Source: Acorus gramineus (Eukaryota; Streptophyta; Magnoliopsida; Acorales; Acoraceae). From it: a stretch of DNA of 64,000 bases. Both the position numbers and the translations under genes were made by a program. How positions within the stretch are numbered: position 1 is the stretch's first letter; each line of letters opens with the position of its first letter. The notes beneath the pieces were generated by a model. The model made no database searches. It saw nothing but the letters and a program-made list of their open reading frames with translations, and had not been told where the DNA came from. This document shows positions 1 through 12,472 of this stretch, one piece after another. The DNA lies in assembly GCA_030737835.1 (NCBI GenBank), contig CM060856.1, forward strand, positions 5,275,022 to 5,339,021. Direction: 5' to 3'.

Positions 1-1692
1 TTTCAGTTAGCAAGAATATCCCCAGATGACATGAATGCTGTGAATAACATGAGATACTTAGGAGGGCCAGATACGAAAAAGGCATCAAGTGGGGGCTTCT
101 CCCTCAAATTTGATGTTCCGGGGGTGAGGATCCTTGAGGCTGAAAGATCTGGAACTACTACTGGATATCCTGCTTGCACATGCCTTAGTTTTCTTAACTT
201 TTTTCCATGTTTGGTATGGTTTGCAGAAGAAGCATGCTGTCAGAAAAGATAGAAAGGATGAGGAAGGAACATGGCAACTCTCACGCTTTTATCCCATGAT
301 AGAGGTAGGCTTTAGATTTCAAATTTAGGAACATAGGTGATGTAGAATAATTATAGAGCTGTTTGTAGTTGGAATATATAGAGAAGATATGTGTTCCGAT
401 ATTGTTCTCTGTTGAAGCTCTTTTTTTCTTCCTGAAATCATATTCCATGTCAAATGACCCTCTTGTCTTCCTGGACTTGCATCCATCAGGAACTCATTGA
501 GAAACTTAGCAAGGGCGAACTACCAAAAAATGAGTATTCTTGTATGAATGATCCAAATGCTTATTCTAATGGAGCTCCCCAGTCCACGTCCGCCCGAAAT
601 ACTCAGGTTCAGCCTGCGCATTCAATGAGATCTAGGCGGACTGGAACATGGGCTAGGCCTCGTGGTTCTGATGATGGTTATTCAAGGTACTTGAAAACTG
701 GCTTTTAGCCTAGGGGAAATGCTTAACTATCTTTATCTAGATTTCTCATCACATTTTCCATATATTACTGTGCGCGTGAAATGTGAAGCTTGGTTTTATG
801 TTTTGAGTTGAATAAATAGATCAGAGTTGTCAATATCATTTGGACTTCTGAGGTAGCGTGGTGGACTGCATTTCTGTCATGCATGCCACACATATGCACC
901 TGAGGGGGAGTGGGGGGAATGAGAGCTTTCACTATTGGTTATCTTTTTGAAGAGCCAGAAAATCCCTTGGTGCTGTTCTGATTCTTTTCCATGCTGACCA
1001 ATGGTATTTTGCAGTGATTCCATGTTAAGGCATGCATCAAGTGATTTCAGAAAGATGGGCCAGCGAATTTTTGTTTTTATCGTCGGGGGAGCTACTAGAT
1101 CTGAGGTAGATAGAGATCCTCCGAACATTATGATGCTTATTCCATTTCCTGTTGCAGTTGCAAAGAATTTTATATGTATTTCTTACCTACAGCTACGTGT
1201 TGCTCACAAGCTCACAAACAAGCTAAAGAGGGAAGTCATCCTTGGTTCGTCAAGCCTTGATGATCCTCCTCAATTTATCACGGTGAGCGCAGGAATTTAT
1301 TATTATTATTTTCAAAGATTCAGATGTGTTCATAGCATTGAAGCATTTATACCTCTCCATTTATTTTATTTTTTTCATAATTCCAAGAACTTCTTCAACT
1401 TGAATTCTCTCTCCTTCCAAGCATAAATTTTGTAACAATTAATAACTTTATTGACTCATCTCTGCCTCACTGTTTAGGATTAAAGTTCTTAGCGGATTGA
1501 TATAAAATTTCCTAATTATCCTTCTGAAGGTCTCCCCATTGTCCTGTTGACCAATCAATGCTTATACTCTCATGTCTATTCTCCTTTGCCTGCGTGAATG
1601 AACAAATCTTTTATATATGTTGTGTACATGAATTGCAGAAAGTGAAGCTTCTGACCAATCAAGAACTCTCCCTGGACGATCTACAAATATAA
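1..1692 (+). CDS. KEU: Sec1/Munc18 (SM) family protein, KEULE/SEC1-like, 3' part only
   Basis: The 5' end lies outside the window. Six exons can be joined: 1(or 7)-123, 227-304, 490-686, 1015-1105, 1193-1282 and 1639-1692, all with GT-AG borders and matching phases, giving about 208 C-terminal residues ending in SLDDLQI. Recognisable family blocks are [37 protein letters not shown], the [24 protein letters not shown] linker, [17 protein letters not shown] and [21 protein letters not shown] proteins bind syntaxin-type SNAREs and control vesicle fusion; plant KEULE acts with the syntaxin KNOLLE at the cell plate. I infer the KEULE/SEC1 clade from the C-terminal linker and tail, but KEULE cannot be separated from a SEC1A/B paralogue without the N-terminus. 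No frame breaks are seen. Confidence 0.9.
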
Positions 1693-2503
1693 GCTGTGCG
1701 CCGCACATGGATGCTGTAATTGACACGCTTTTTTGGCTCAACAGCGGTTGGGTGTATCATTTGTAACTCTTGTAATTCTCGTTATTATTCTTTTAGTCCC
1801 AATTCTTACAAAGCCTTAAAGCTATTCCCCAAGTTTGTACTCAAATATGTTTAGTACAAAGATGGAAGAGCAGAGGTGAAATCAAGGAGAAGCAACCACA
1901 TATACCGCATCGGCTATAGGTCTCCGTGGTAACTGTATTATTATGCTTGGGTATTTCAGGCTGTATATATAGTACATTAAACATATGAAAAAACTTAATT
2001 TTGGGTATGGAACCTCAGATTTTTAAATTCATATTCAGTATTCTGGCAGCATTTGTGTCTGAAGGTAGCCCTTGTCTTTCGCAGCACTGAATTGAACCAT
2101 AGAACATGCTCTTCAGGTCATATATGTTCTCCCAAGAATACAATCTGTTTGAACAGGCTTCTCTTCTTCCATATTCCCTCTATAAGCAGATGCAACAAAA
2201 AACACAATCATTGGTTGATCAGATCAAATCTTCCACGGCTCTGCTTTAGAACTTTGCATGTAAAATCAATTCCTTTATTAAATTCAATATTTTGATAAGT
2301 TGCTAATAAAAAAATTTATGAATAAAAATCTATAAATCATAAACTAATAATTTTTGCGGGACATCAAATTATAGCATAAAAAAATGCAAGTGCTATCCAA
2401 AATAAAGTATGCCTAACCGACGCTATTCCTCTCTTTTGTATTCTGTGGAAGTGGATTTACAGTGCTAGATCAAAACCCCAAGTCCCTTTTGAGTTTGTCT
2501 CTG
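1693..2503. other. 3' flank of the SM gene, no gene seen
   Basis: AT-rich sequence after the SM stop codon, probably 3' UTR for the first few hundred bases. No ORF resembles a known protein. Confidence 0.6.
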
Positions 2504-3585
2504 ATATTTTCAAGGGCACGTCTATTTCCACACACCATTTGCCCAATAACACCAACAAAAAAATAAAAATAAAAAACACATATAAATTTAATTTGAATAT
2601 CACTAATCCCACAAACCATTCGACGGTTGACTTGTCAACATTCTTAACTGTTGATCTGTCAATCTTTATCTAATAAATTCGACAATCACTTTGTCAATCT
2701 TCTTTTATAATCTTCGGTAGTATATTCCTTTACAAACTTTGACAGCAACTTTGTCAACCTTCCTTTACAATTTTTGACAGTTGGTCTGTCGACTTGAGAG
2801 GGATTATTCAACTTTCTAACCAAATATTTTTTCAAATTAAAACTTGAGACACATTCGATTACATTCAACATTCAATGTACATCAAAATATCAACACATCC
2901 ATATCACATTCAACACTCACATTACAATTACCAAGTGACTACTAATAAAAACACTTGAAACAGAAGCAACAATTAATTTTTTCAACCTCCTTGCATTTGC
3001 ATGTAAAGTTATTGCAGAAAATCAAAACCAATTAATCCAATCCGCATTAAATAGACATTTTTTTAAAAACTCCGTCTATCTCAAAATCCTCACTCCCTGA
3101 GTTTTTCTAAAATCTTACATCTAAATAACCATACTCATTAACCCAATCCTCACAAAGCCATAAACAATTGATGATTTTACTTTACATTTAATATTGAATG
3201 TGATCAAATGTGTCTTAGGTTTTCTTTTGAAAAAATATTTGGTTTGACACTGTTAAGGTCGAAGGTCGTAAAGGAAAATTGAGAGAGATTCTATCGAATG
3301 TTATAAAGGAAAGTTGACAGAGCTGTTGTCAAAGTTTGTAAAGGAAGGTTGACAAGAAGACTGTCAAAGATTGTAAAGGAAGATTGTCAAGATGACTGTT
3401 GAAAATTGTTAAATAAAGGTTGACAAACTAACTGTCGATTATTTGAAAGGAAGATTGACAGGTCGACCGTCGAATGGTTGGTGAAATTAGTGATGTTCAA
3501 ATTAAATTTATAAATGTTTTTTTTATTTTTTTGATTGGTGTTATTAGGCAAATGATTGGTGGGAGTAGACATGCCATATTTTCAA
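2504..3585. mobile_element. Non-autonomous Mutator-like element with long inverted repeats and 10-bp TSD
   Basis: The 10-bp sequence ATATTTTCAA occurs at 2504-2513 and again at 3576-3585, exactly flanking a 1062-bp block (2514-3575). The block starts GGGCACGTCTATTTCC and ends in the degenerate complement (TAGACATGCC). The two arms, about 2514-2880 and 3180-3575, are inverted copies of each other. Each arm holds degenerate tandem units of about 36 bp built on TTGACA...TGTCAA mini-hairpins alternating with GTAAAGGAAG. There is no coding capacity. A 9-10 bp target duplication with long TIRs is typical of Mutator-like elements. The class is inferred, since no transposase is present. Confidence 0.8.
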
Positions 3586-4277
3586 TTTATGGGAATCGAC
3601 TTTTAAAAATCTTCTTCTCTATTGGGTGCTTGTGCGTGTTATGTTGCATTTTGTATGTTTTTATTTTTTTGCTTCTATTCCTCTCGTCTCATGTTAGGAC
3701 ATGGTATGTTTTGTTAATATTTCAAAATAAATATGCTTGCATTCAATTTTTTTTTTAAAAAAAATCGTCTTCAAATCGATTAATTATGTGTTTTACTTTA
3801 TGCTACTAATTTGAGTAACGACATGAACTATTTTATAATAAATAAATATTTTAGTATAGGTGAAATCATTTTTTGTTTGGTTGTATTTTTAGTTATTTTT
3901 ATTGAGAAATGTAATAATAACGATTTTATTGTTTAGTCGATGATGAATAAGTTGTGAATGTAAAATGAATAAGATGTGAATAAAGATTTATAAAAAATAA
4001 AAATCTTTTTTAACACGTGAGTCCTTTGATTTAATAGAGGTGATGAGGTGATGACAAATGATTTGATATATGAGTCATTTTATACTAGTGAAATAAATTG
4101 AATGAAATAACACAATTCTATAAAGACTTAGGCTGAAACATCTTATATCAGCTTATAACATAATTATACCCTTTTTATTCTTCACAAACAAACAGTTTTT
4201 TATCCTATTTTCATTTATTCGTTTATGTTCCTCCAATATTCCCCTATCTAGAAACTTCAAATGATGAAACTGTAGGA
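3586..4277. other. Intergenic, degenerate MITE-like stretch at about 3840-4260
   Basis: No gene is seen. The stretch from about 3840 to 4260 shares phrases (TTTGTTTGGTTG, a GATGAATAAG block, TTCACAAACAAACAG) with the MITEs near 60431 and 61398, so it is probably an old diverged copy of that family. Confidence 0.45.
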
Positions 4278-5518
4278 CACGTGGCAGGAATGTCCTGAAT
4301 CTTCTTCATCTCTCTCTCTCTCTCTCTCTTCCTTTCAATATAAAAAAGGGACCTTCATTTCTTTCTATTATATTTTTTATTGCTCTCTTAAAACTCAAAT
4401 TCCAGTTAAATTTCTTTTTGTCAGGTAGCCTCTTGTTCTTCTCTTCTTCATTTCTTCCATTAAATTCAGGGATTCATTGAGAACTTCATTTCATCATGAT
4501 TTGGGTTTTCATTGATGCGAATTTGATGTAGCATCATTCATCATGAATGCTTGTTTAATAGATATTGTTTTTGAGTATGTGATTCATAGTGTCTCATATT
4601 TCATGATTGTCAATTGAATGTATATTTGAGAATTGTGTTTCCTTGTTGTGAAATCTAAGAATATTTTTCATTATCAGATTTTGAAATATTAGGGTTTTAA
4701 TGGCCTATGGATTTGTGGATTTAGGTTGCATGTGTCGGGCATTCCCTTGATGATGCACTCGTTTTGCATTGTTTGTTTGTGTATGCTGGGACGTTCAAGT
4801 CAGTTAAAAATTTGATAATTTTGTTTAAGCCCGACCTTACTGAGTGATCAGTTCTAGAGTTTGTTGTGTTGAAGCTTGTTCGTGGATGTTCTTTTTCTTG
4901 GAGAGGGTTGGGTTGGCTCATTCGAGTCGTTTAAAATTTTGACAATTTTGTTTTAGCCCGAGCTTTCTAGTGAATGATCAGTTATGGAATTTGTTGTGTT
5001 GGTACTATAGTCACAAAGAACTCCAAACTTTTCCGAATATTTTGAAAGATTTTTGTATATCCCATATGCATTGACCAAATGAACTTTTGTTCGTCGAACT
5101 GTGCATTTAATACGATCCATTTTAGATGACTCATCACATTCTTCATATAATTAAACAAAAGTAATCTTAATTGTTGTCGGTGCATTCACGTCCATCAAAT
5201 AAATTTTTACGTATAATTTTCATGCTAATGATAGAATACATATAGAAAATAGGTTTAATTATCTCCATATTTTTACCATACTTATCCTGTATGATTTATG
5301 AATATACACGTACTGTACCCAAACAAAATATCTACCAAATATATATGTTGTACATATAGTTCGTCAGTATCGTTGGTAGTTCCAGGCAATTCTTTCCCTT
5401 GGAGAAGAAATTTATGTTGGCTCTTATGGAAGAAACTAGTTAAATTGGTTTGCAAGTGAGGCTCATATGTTTTGAAACCCTTTTCCATGTTCAGATATTG
5501 TAGCTGCAAAAAAAGAAA
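4278..5518 (+). promoter_or_regulatory. Promoter and intron-containing 5' leader of the MLF gene
   Basis: A G-box/ABRE core CACGTG lies at 4278-4283 (in ACACGTGGC), a CT run at about 4309-4329, and a TATA box (TATAAAA) at 4339-4345. A plausible 5' UTR intron runs from a CAG|GTAGCC donor at 4425 to a TTCAG acceptor ending at 5494, with the ATG only 24 bases further on. Spacing and order fit a core promoter. The leader intron is inferred from splice signals and needs transcript support. The G-box suggests bZIP or bHLH input, possibly ABA or light. Confidence 0.5.
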
Positions 5519-8135
5519 ATGCAGAGGGGTAGAGGTGGGAGGGATGATCCTTTTGGAGGTCAGGGGGGTCCTTTTGCTGGATTTGGTCTGCGGGGGGACC
5601 TAATGTCGAACTTTTTTGGCGGGCCTGATCCATTCGATGACCCATTCTTCACCCGCCCTTTTGGGGGAATGTTCAGCTCGGACATGTTTGGGCCAAGCAA
5701 GTTTGGCATATTCCATTCAAACATGTTTGGGCCGAGTTTGTTCAATAGGAGCATGTTTGGGGAGCCAAACAATACTGGGTTCATTGAAGCCCAATCTCCA
5801 CAAGCCAACAATTTGAGAGGGCCGATTATTCAAGAGTTATCTTCTGATGACGAAGAGACGCAGGAAGGAGAGAGTGGGAAAGAAGTTAGGGACGTAGAGG
5901 GGAAGAAAGGGAGGTCGAACAAGGAACCATTTGTTCAGGAACCTGATGAAGAAGTGAAAGGTTAAATTCTTTCTCTTTCCTTGTATTTGTTTTATCTTAG
6001 TTATGATACTATGACAGCTAATGTTGGTGTAATAAGACTGATGGACTTATTTGTGCAGAAAGGAGGAGGGATCTGCAGTATGGGATGGGGTATAATGGAG
6101 GTGAGGGGAGACAGACTCGTACATACAGCTTCCAGAGCTCTACTGTTACATATGGTGGGGCAAATGGCGCATACTACACTTCTTCTACAACAAAGAGGAC
6201 AGGTGATGATGGGGTAAGTGAATTTATGCATGCAATGACCAGGTTTTGGTAGTTTCTTTTTTGTAAGTGAATTTCTAGAATTGCGTGCAATAATCAGGCT
6301 TTGGCTGTTTCTGTTTTCTTACACTTTTTCCCTCTTTTTCCTGTTTGCATTATTGTGAAAATAGGTGTCAGTGGAAGAAAGCAAGGAGGCTGATACAACC
6401 ACACGAAAAGCGACTCACAGGGTATCCCGAGGGATTCATGACAAGGTGATTTGGATTTGTAGTTTGCTGTCATTCTGACTGTCTTTCTTTGATATCATTT
6501 CCATCTTCAGATTTGTATATGGATTTGTCTGAATTCAAAACCTTCATGCGGTTGTGTTAAATGGATTCCACAGGGTCATTCACTTACGAGGAAGCTTAAT
6601 TCGGATGGCGGGGTGGAAACAGTGCAGGCATTGCATAACTTAAATGAAGGTACTTGATCTAAAATATTCGTGTATTTTTAATGTGAAGTTGGATTGAATA
6701 TGTGAATTCTGAATTTGAGTCTTGTGTTCATGGTGGATTAATTTATTTGATGGATTTTCCAGATGAACTTTCTGGTTTTAATGAGGCTTGGAAGAGGAGT
6801 GCACAGAGGAATTTTCCTGGCTGGACCCAGGGTTTTGACATGGTGGATGATGGGAATATGCGTAAGTTCACTTCAACTTCTTTTTGAAAACAAGTTGGAG
6901 ATGGAGTAGTGAAAGTAGTCTTTGAGTAGCGATTCTGGTTTTAATTCATGGTTTTTCCTGCAGCCTTTGATGGATATTTGAAAAAAAATGGAATGGATAC
7001 TCACAAAATAAATAAAAATAAATCCTTTTATAATTAATGTGATAAATGAGAAGGTGCTTGATTGAACACTCATTTTCATCTGAAAATTGTTCTAATTGCA
7101 GAATTTTGCAGGATAGAATTTAGGATGTGACCTTTTGAAGTGGTGAATTAAATTCTTTGACCTGGTGGTCACTGATCTTTGAACATGTTATTAGCTTATT
7201 CAAAAATTGTTGTCGTCACCTGAACATACTTTGTGTTGATTTATAAAAAAAACTGTCCCACTTTTACTTGAGGGTACATTTCATAAAAATAGCTGTGAAT
7301 GACACAGGATTTTCCAATTATTAGACTTCAAGCTCCTTCAGCAGTGCTGTAGATCCATGTATGTTCCTGGCTGAGCAGCAGAGGGTGGCAGGATGGGTTC
7401 TTATAAACGTATTGAGTCATGTCTTGTAGTATCTTGGTCCTTTAATGTGAATATAAGCTTGTAGATCTGTTGTGATAGGAGAAAGTGTTCTTTGTTTACC
7501 TACCTGGCTGGGCTTGTTTATGTTTCTTTTATTGGCACTTTGCAAGTTCTCTCTTCAGAGCAGGTGGTGCTAGCTGATTTAGCATGCCTTTTTTTCCGTT
7601 GCATGCCAATGGTGGTAGCACACTAGGAAATATTTGTTGGTTTACTGATGTATATGGGTTTGTATTTTTCTTTGGGCATTGTTCAGCCCTTATATGTAGT
7701 CTTTGTGTTCTCCCATTTTGATAAGAGGTACATGCTTCCTTAGATGAAGCATGTAATATATTATTGTTATTGTTATTGTTTACTTAAGTGGGCAACTTGG
7801 CATATAGAATTCATACATGCGGGAGTGCCCCTATCATTATCCTCCTCCTTCCAATGGCTAGCAGGCATTTTCTTGCTAGATTTTCATATTTTTGGGTGCA
7901 AATGAATGCAGGTGGTGGTAGCACACAACAAGGGCAATCATCGAGGGGGTGGGCGCTTCCATCAACCAACCAACCACAAGACTCAAGGAGGGTGAGGTCG
8001 GCGCCTTCCCCAATTGAGCAGTCACAAGACCCAGGCTGGAGGGCGAGATGGGCACCACCTCCAACCGAACAACAAGCGCAAGGGAGGGAGAGATCTCAGA
8101 ATGTCGGGTCGAATCCATTTATTCGGAGGGCTTAA
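5519..8135 (+). CDS. Myeloid leukemia factor (MLF1-like) protein
   Basis: Six exons with consistent phases: 5519-5960, 6059-6213, 6365-6445, 6574-6649, 6763-6861 and 7912-8135, giving 358 residues. The N-terminus is rich in Gly, Phe and Met with repeated MFGP/MFGG motifs, followed by an acidic stretch (SSDDEETQEGE). The MLF domain is spread over exons 2-5: TYSFQSSTVTYGGANG, RVSRGIHDKGHSLTRKLNSD and LHNLNEDELSGFNEAW. The C-terminal exon is basic with PxxxQ repeats and looks disordered. In animals MLF proteins act in chromatin and transcription control and bind 14-3-3 proteins; the plant function is poorly known. The start is the first ATG after the predicted leader intron and gives the expected RGRGGRDDPF opening. 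No breaks are seen. Confidence 0.88.
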
Positions 8136-8410
8136 GAGATTCATCTGATTGATTGGACTTGAAATAGGCTTTGTGGGAGTGCTCATCTGCAAGTTTGACA
8201 GATCCTCTGAGTTTGCAGTGCGCCATCTTTTTCTTTGGTTCTGGATAGTTTTGTAAGAAAATCATTACATTGTTAGATGTATATTTGTAGTCCACACGTG
8301 GGACCTAAATAGATGTAAATGTGAGACCTGGTAGGCTTAGAACAACTCCACCATGGGATCGATTGCATTCTTCCTCATATATCATGATAAGAATTGAATG
8401 ACATATTGGT

Positions 8411-8477
8411 GAATATGTTTGATGGCTTTGGATGTTCTGTTACAGAATATGTTTGATGGCTTTGGATGTTCTGTTAC
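8411..8477. repeat. Tandem duplication, two 34-bp units
   Basis: The unit that begins GAATATGTTTGATGGC and ends TTCTGTTAC is present at 8411-8444 and, nearly identically, at 8445-8477. It lies in the 3' flank of the MLF gene and may be in its 3' UTR. Confidence 0.85.
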
Positions 8478-9124
8478 TGTTTTTCATTGCATGCATGTTT
8501 GTTAATTATTATTAGATTGTTGTGAATTTTGCATTCTGTTGTTTTTAATTTAATTATATTATGCATTAAGATTTGTTACACAGTTCATATTTGCCTTCAT
8601 GCGTGCAGTCCTACAAGCATTCGTTTTTTCTTTTCTTTTTGGGTTGGGGTGGGGTTTAAATAAATCCCACTAGATGTAATCCCGGTCAAAGAAAATATCC
8701 GTGGTGGAATTACATGATGGTGGTGGAATTATATGATGGAAGAAAGAAGAGAGGAAGAGAGAGTGGAGATGGGGGGAGGCAGTCGAGGGTAGGGGCCGGT
8801 GGACGAAGTAATGGAGGTAGTGGAAGCTGTTATATTATGAAGCCTGATTCATTTATACCGAGTATTGTTGACGCTTCACAGAGTTAGATGGGGACTAAGA
8901 AAAAGAGCCCAGGGGGGGGGGGGGTGCGCGTGGGTGTTAGGGGAGGACAACCACAATGGGCGGAGCATGGAAACATCTTTTGTTGAGGTCCTCTCTCTCT
9001 CAACATAGAAACACGTCTCTTGTTTGTTTGTTTATTTTTTTTTTTTTTGTGATATCGGAGGGACTTCTTGTGGTTGATCTTAAGATCAAGTTGGCAAAGC
9101 TATCTTTGCCTGTTTGTCATTGGT

Positions 9125-9250
9125 CACACATTTTTTTTTTCGAATTTCACCTAATAAATAGGAGGTATAACACAACGGCAAAACTCGAACCTAAGACATA
9201 CCCTTACTACAGGTAAACACTGAACCGTTGTGTTATGGCTACTGGAGACA
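9125..9250 (-). repeat. Candidate tRNA-derived SINE
   Basis: On the minus strand the segment reads CCATAACACAACGGTTCAG (A-box-like) and then TTAGGTTCGAGTTT (B-box-like, close to GGTTCRANTCC), and ends in an A-run (the T-run at about 9131-9140 on plus). Box order, spacing and A tail fit a pol III SINE. I could not identify target duplications. It is not a functional tRNA because no cloverleaf forms. Confidence 0.45.
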
Positions 9251-9374
9251 ACACCTCTCTTGTTAAGGTTCCATCTCTCTCTCTCTCTCTCTCTCAACAT
9301 GTTTCTTGTTTATCTCCATGAAAACATGGGGGCCATACATTGTTCACGTGAATTCTATGCAGATTGATATATGT

Positions 9375-10293
9375 ATTGTCTAAGGGCACGGTCTATCTCC
9401 ACCAAGAGATTCTCTTAACCCACTATTGACCAAAAATAAAAATAAAAAAATAAAATGGTGTTTGGTTGTTCCCACCGATTCAGGTCGACTGAATTGGTCC
9501 TCATTTTAGATTTTGGGGGACCGAACTTGATCGAATAGGATTTATGATAAAGTTCATAAATTTTATTTTGGAAATTTAATCCCACAACGTGTATCCTCCT
9601 TGAATCCTTCATGCCACTCCAAGTTTGAGTTATAATGTAGGGAGAATCAATCATTATTCTTCAATGTAGAACTTATGAACAATTTTTTTACAAAAGTGAG
9701 GGACAAATTTTCAAAAGCCAGATATAAAATGTATTTGAATCAACTAATAGTTTTTTTTTTGTTTTCAAATAAAGAATTCACTTAACCGCGAATTCAAACG
9801 AAACTTAAAAATGATATATATTTGTTTAATAAATTATTTTTTTTTTAAAAATTGAATCAATTGAAAGCACACCTACTTATATTTTTTTTTAGTCCCTTAG
9901 CTGTTGTTTGAATAAAAGAATTAACGTAGAATATGATAAATAAACCCAAAAATTTATAGCTATATCAAAAACACTTCTGGACCTTGTTCGACCAAATTTG
10001 ATCGATCAAAACCTACAATGGCAACAACGTTTGGTCGACCTAAGATGTTCAAATCTCATTTTCCAGGTCGAATGGGGTCAGGAAGGGTTAGATAGTTTTG
10101 GACCTTGTTCGACCAAGTTCGTTCAAAACAAAAAATGATGATCAAGTTCAATAGCTCAAAACCTTAAATGATGATCAAGTTTGATCGACCTGATCGGATC
10201 AGTAAAAACAACCAAACGCCAAATTTTTTATTTTTATTTTTTATGGTGAGTTAAGGGATCTGATGGAAATAGAAGCGCCCGCCAATTGTCTAA
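9375..10293. mobile_element. Second Mutator-like element, 9-bp TSD
   Basis: ATTGTCTAA flanks the block at 9375-9383 and 10285-10293. The 901-bp element (9384-10284) begins GGGCACGGTCTATCTCC and its other end is the complement of GGGCGCTTCTATTTCC, matching the termini of the element at 2514. Subterminal arms (about 9384-9500 and 10190-10284) are inverted copies containing AACCAAAC and A/T-rich blocks. The core repeats phrases such as GGACCTTGTTCGACCAA. No ORF is found. The shared termini put both elements in one family. Confidence 0.75.
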
Positions 10294-12472
10294 AGAGAGG
10301 GGCCTCTCATCACATCCACTTGACATCTGTGAGAGAGAGAGAGAGGAGACATGTATCCAAAAGCTTGCCATACTAAATGGATTCAGTACAATTAAAACCA
10401 CCATGTCCATCACATCTCCTCCCACATGCATGTAACGAATTAATTAATTTAAGAGAAACAATAATAATCTATAAACAAAGAGGAGACCCATCTCAAAAAT
10501 ATTGCCACTTGCTGGCAGCTTGGGTGACAATTTATGGCAAACTAAGATTCCATATCTAACTTGGTCGGCCCTATCTATGGCTCTATTGATTACTTGGTGT
10601 CTCTCCTTCGTTTTGTTTAATTTGATTTATTATATGGAAAAATCCATACAAACACACGTAAATTGATTAAAATCCATATAACCATCTTACTTTTCTTGAA
10701 ATTCAAATAACCCTTTAAAAACATCTAGTAAATTCAAATAACCCCTTGGATAAAATATATGTTGACAGATGATGAATATTTTATGAATATTCTATTTGAT
10801 TAATCCTGAATAAAAGCACAGTATATAAAAAAATCATACAATGTGTTAAAAATGTAAAAAATCATCTATAAATGACAATTTTACTCACCAGATAAGGTTT
10901 TATAATATGAAAAAAATTCAATTTAGGAAAGTGTGATCTCCACCACCCTAACATACAGTGAGTTCTCTCTCACTAAACTAAAATTCTCCTTACATTCTTT
11001 TCTTCTTCTTCTTTCCCTTTCTTAAGCCTTTTATTTTTTCTCCCAAAAAAGAAGGCGTGAAAAAAAATAAAAAATAAAAAAAATGAAGTCCTTATAGGCC
11101 TTTAAGAAGTTCCTCGATCACTCCAAGTCCGGTCTCTCTTGTCCGCCTTAAGCCTGTTAGTGGATCGAGGGGCCTATGGGCGTTGGGGTCAAGATCGGTG
11201 CAATGGGGGCTGGTAGAGGTGGTCTCACAATTTGTTAAGTTATTTGAAAAAGAAATGGAGAGGTTGGAAGAGATAGAGAGGTAAATGATGTTTACTTAGA
11301 GGTAAAAGAAAAAGAAAAAAAATAGAATGGATGGAAGTTGAATGGAATGACTTAAATAAAATACAACCACTAACTTAGGGACCTAAAAAAAAAAGAAAAG
11401 ATCAATAGACCTATTGTTATTACAGATGTATTTTGAGGGACCTCTAATTAATTGCCCAAAAACAAAAAAAAGCAGTGGGTCCTCGCCGTCTTGTCTTCGT
11501 GAAGAGCTACACGGGTTACGTTTAAAATTTTTCATTAGTCTTTTTATTTAGGTTCCGGTGTCCGGTCAATGCAATCGCAGCCCACAAATGAAATGGAATA
11601 TCTCGTGTACTGTTCAAGAATAAAATTGAACCATCAACGAAGCTCACATTGGCTTGTATTATAATGTTCTATTGCACGAGTACCCTGTAATTAAATCGGT
11701 TTATTGTCAGAGGGGCACATATAAATATGCTACGATTTGCATAAAATGTTAGGGCATATTAAAAAAATAGATTTAGTTCTAAAAAATTGTAACAGTTATG
11801 TACTGATAAGTTTGAAAAAATCATGATAATCAAATTTAAGGAAGATGTGTATAAAATATTTATGTTAATTCATACAAAATTATTTATCCAAAATAGATAA
11901 AGAAATAATTAATGACCAAATAGATAATGATCAAATTCTTTATATCCCTATAATTATTTTATACCTGAATAAATTATCTACTAATCAAAAGGGGGATTAA
12001 AGTTTCAATTATTCTAATAATGTATTTGATAGAGATTCAAGCATGTGAGAAAGAAGTGATAAAAGACATGCAAAATACTTTCTGTAGTTTGAGGAAAGAA
12101 TGAGTGACTCTTTTTTCCTTCTAAAAACATATTGTAAGTTCTTCAAGGAAATTGTTCTTAACAAATTTATTCGAATTACTATGCTCATAACAATCATACA
12201 TTATAATCTTTTCATTTGTGAAATATCTAGAATATAATGAATTTATTCATTGATGTGTGTGTCTCATTTATTAACTACAAATTTATTTGGACAAAAACAA
12301 ATCTGACTCTATAATATAAAATATATATGTTTCCATGCTCAGCCAATTAGCTTGTCCACATAATTAATTCAAGGTACCCCTATAAAACCATACCTCTCTC
12401 TTGTAGACACACCCACATCTGCCTATAGAAAGCTTGTCTTCAAAACATACAACAAGAGAGAGAGAGAGAGAG
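10294..12472. other. Intergenic and promoter region of the broken DUF1442 gene
   Basis: No gene in 10294-12380. About 10618-10930 resembles one half of the foldback element at 44863 (ATGGAAAAATCCATA..., GATGAATATTTTATG, ...CAATGTGTTAAAAATG). A TATA box (TATAAA) at 12381-12386 and a GA run at 12455-12472 directly before the ATG look like the promoter and leader of the following gene. Confidence 0.5.

Larger units (their letters stand above)
8136..9374. other. Intergenic, 3' flank of MLF
   Basis: No gene. Holds a short tandem duplication (8411), a GA-rich stretch near 8740, a G-run at about 8911 and the SINE candidate at 9125-9250. Confidence 0.5.

Noticed and set aside
173-182. EPSPS resistance-type substitution in the GNAGTAMRP motif
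   Set aside because: These are residue positions. The motif is the ordinary wild-type one (Thr and Pro both present), so no target-site change is visible.
9160-9240. tRNA gene on the minus strand
   Set aside because: A- and B-box-like words are present but no acceptor or anticodon stem can be formed; a SINE is more likely.
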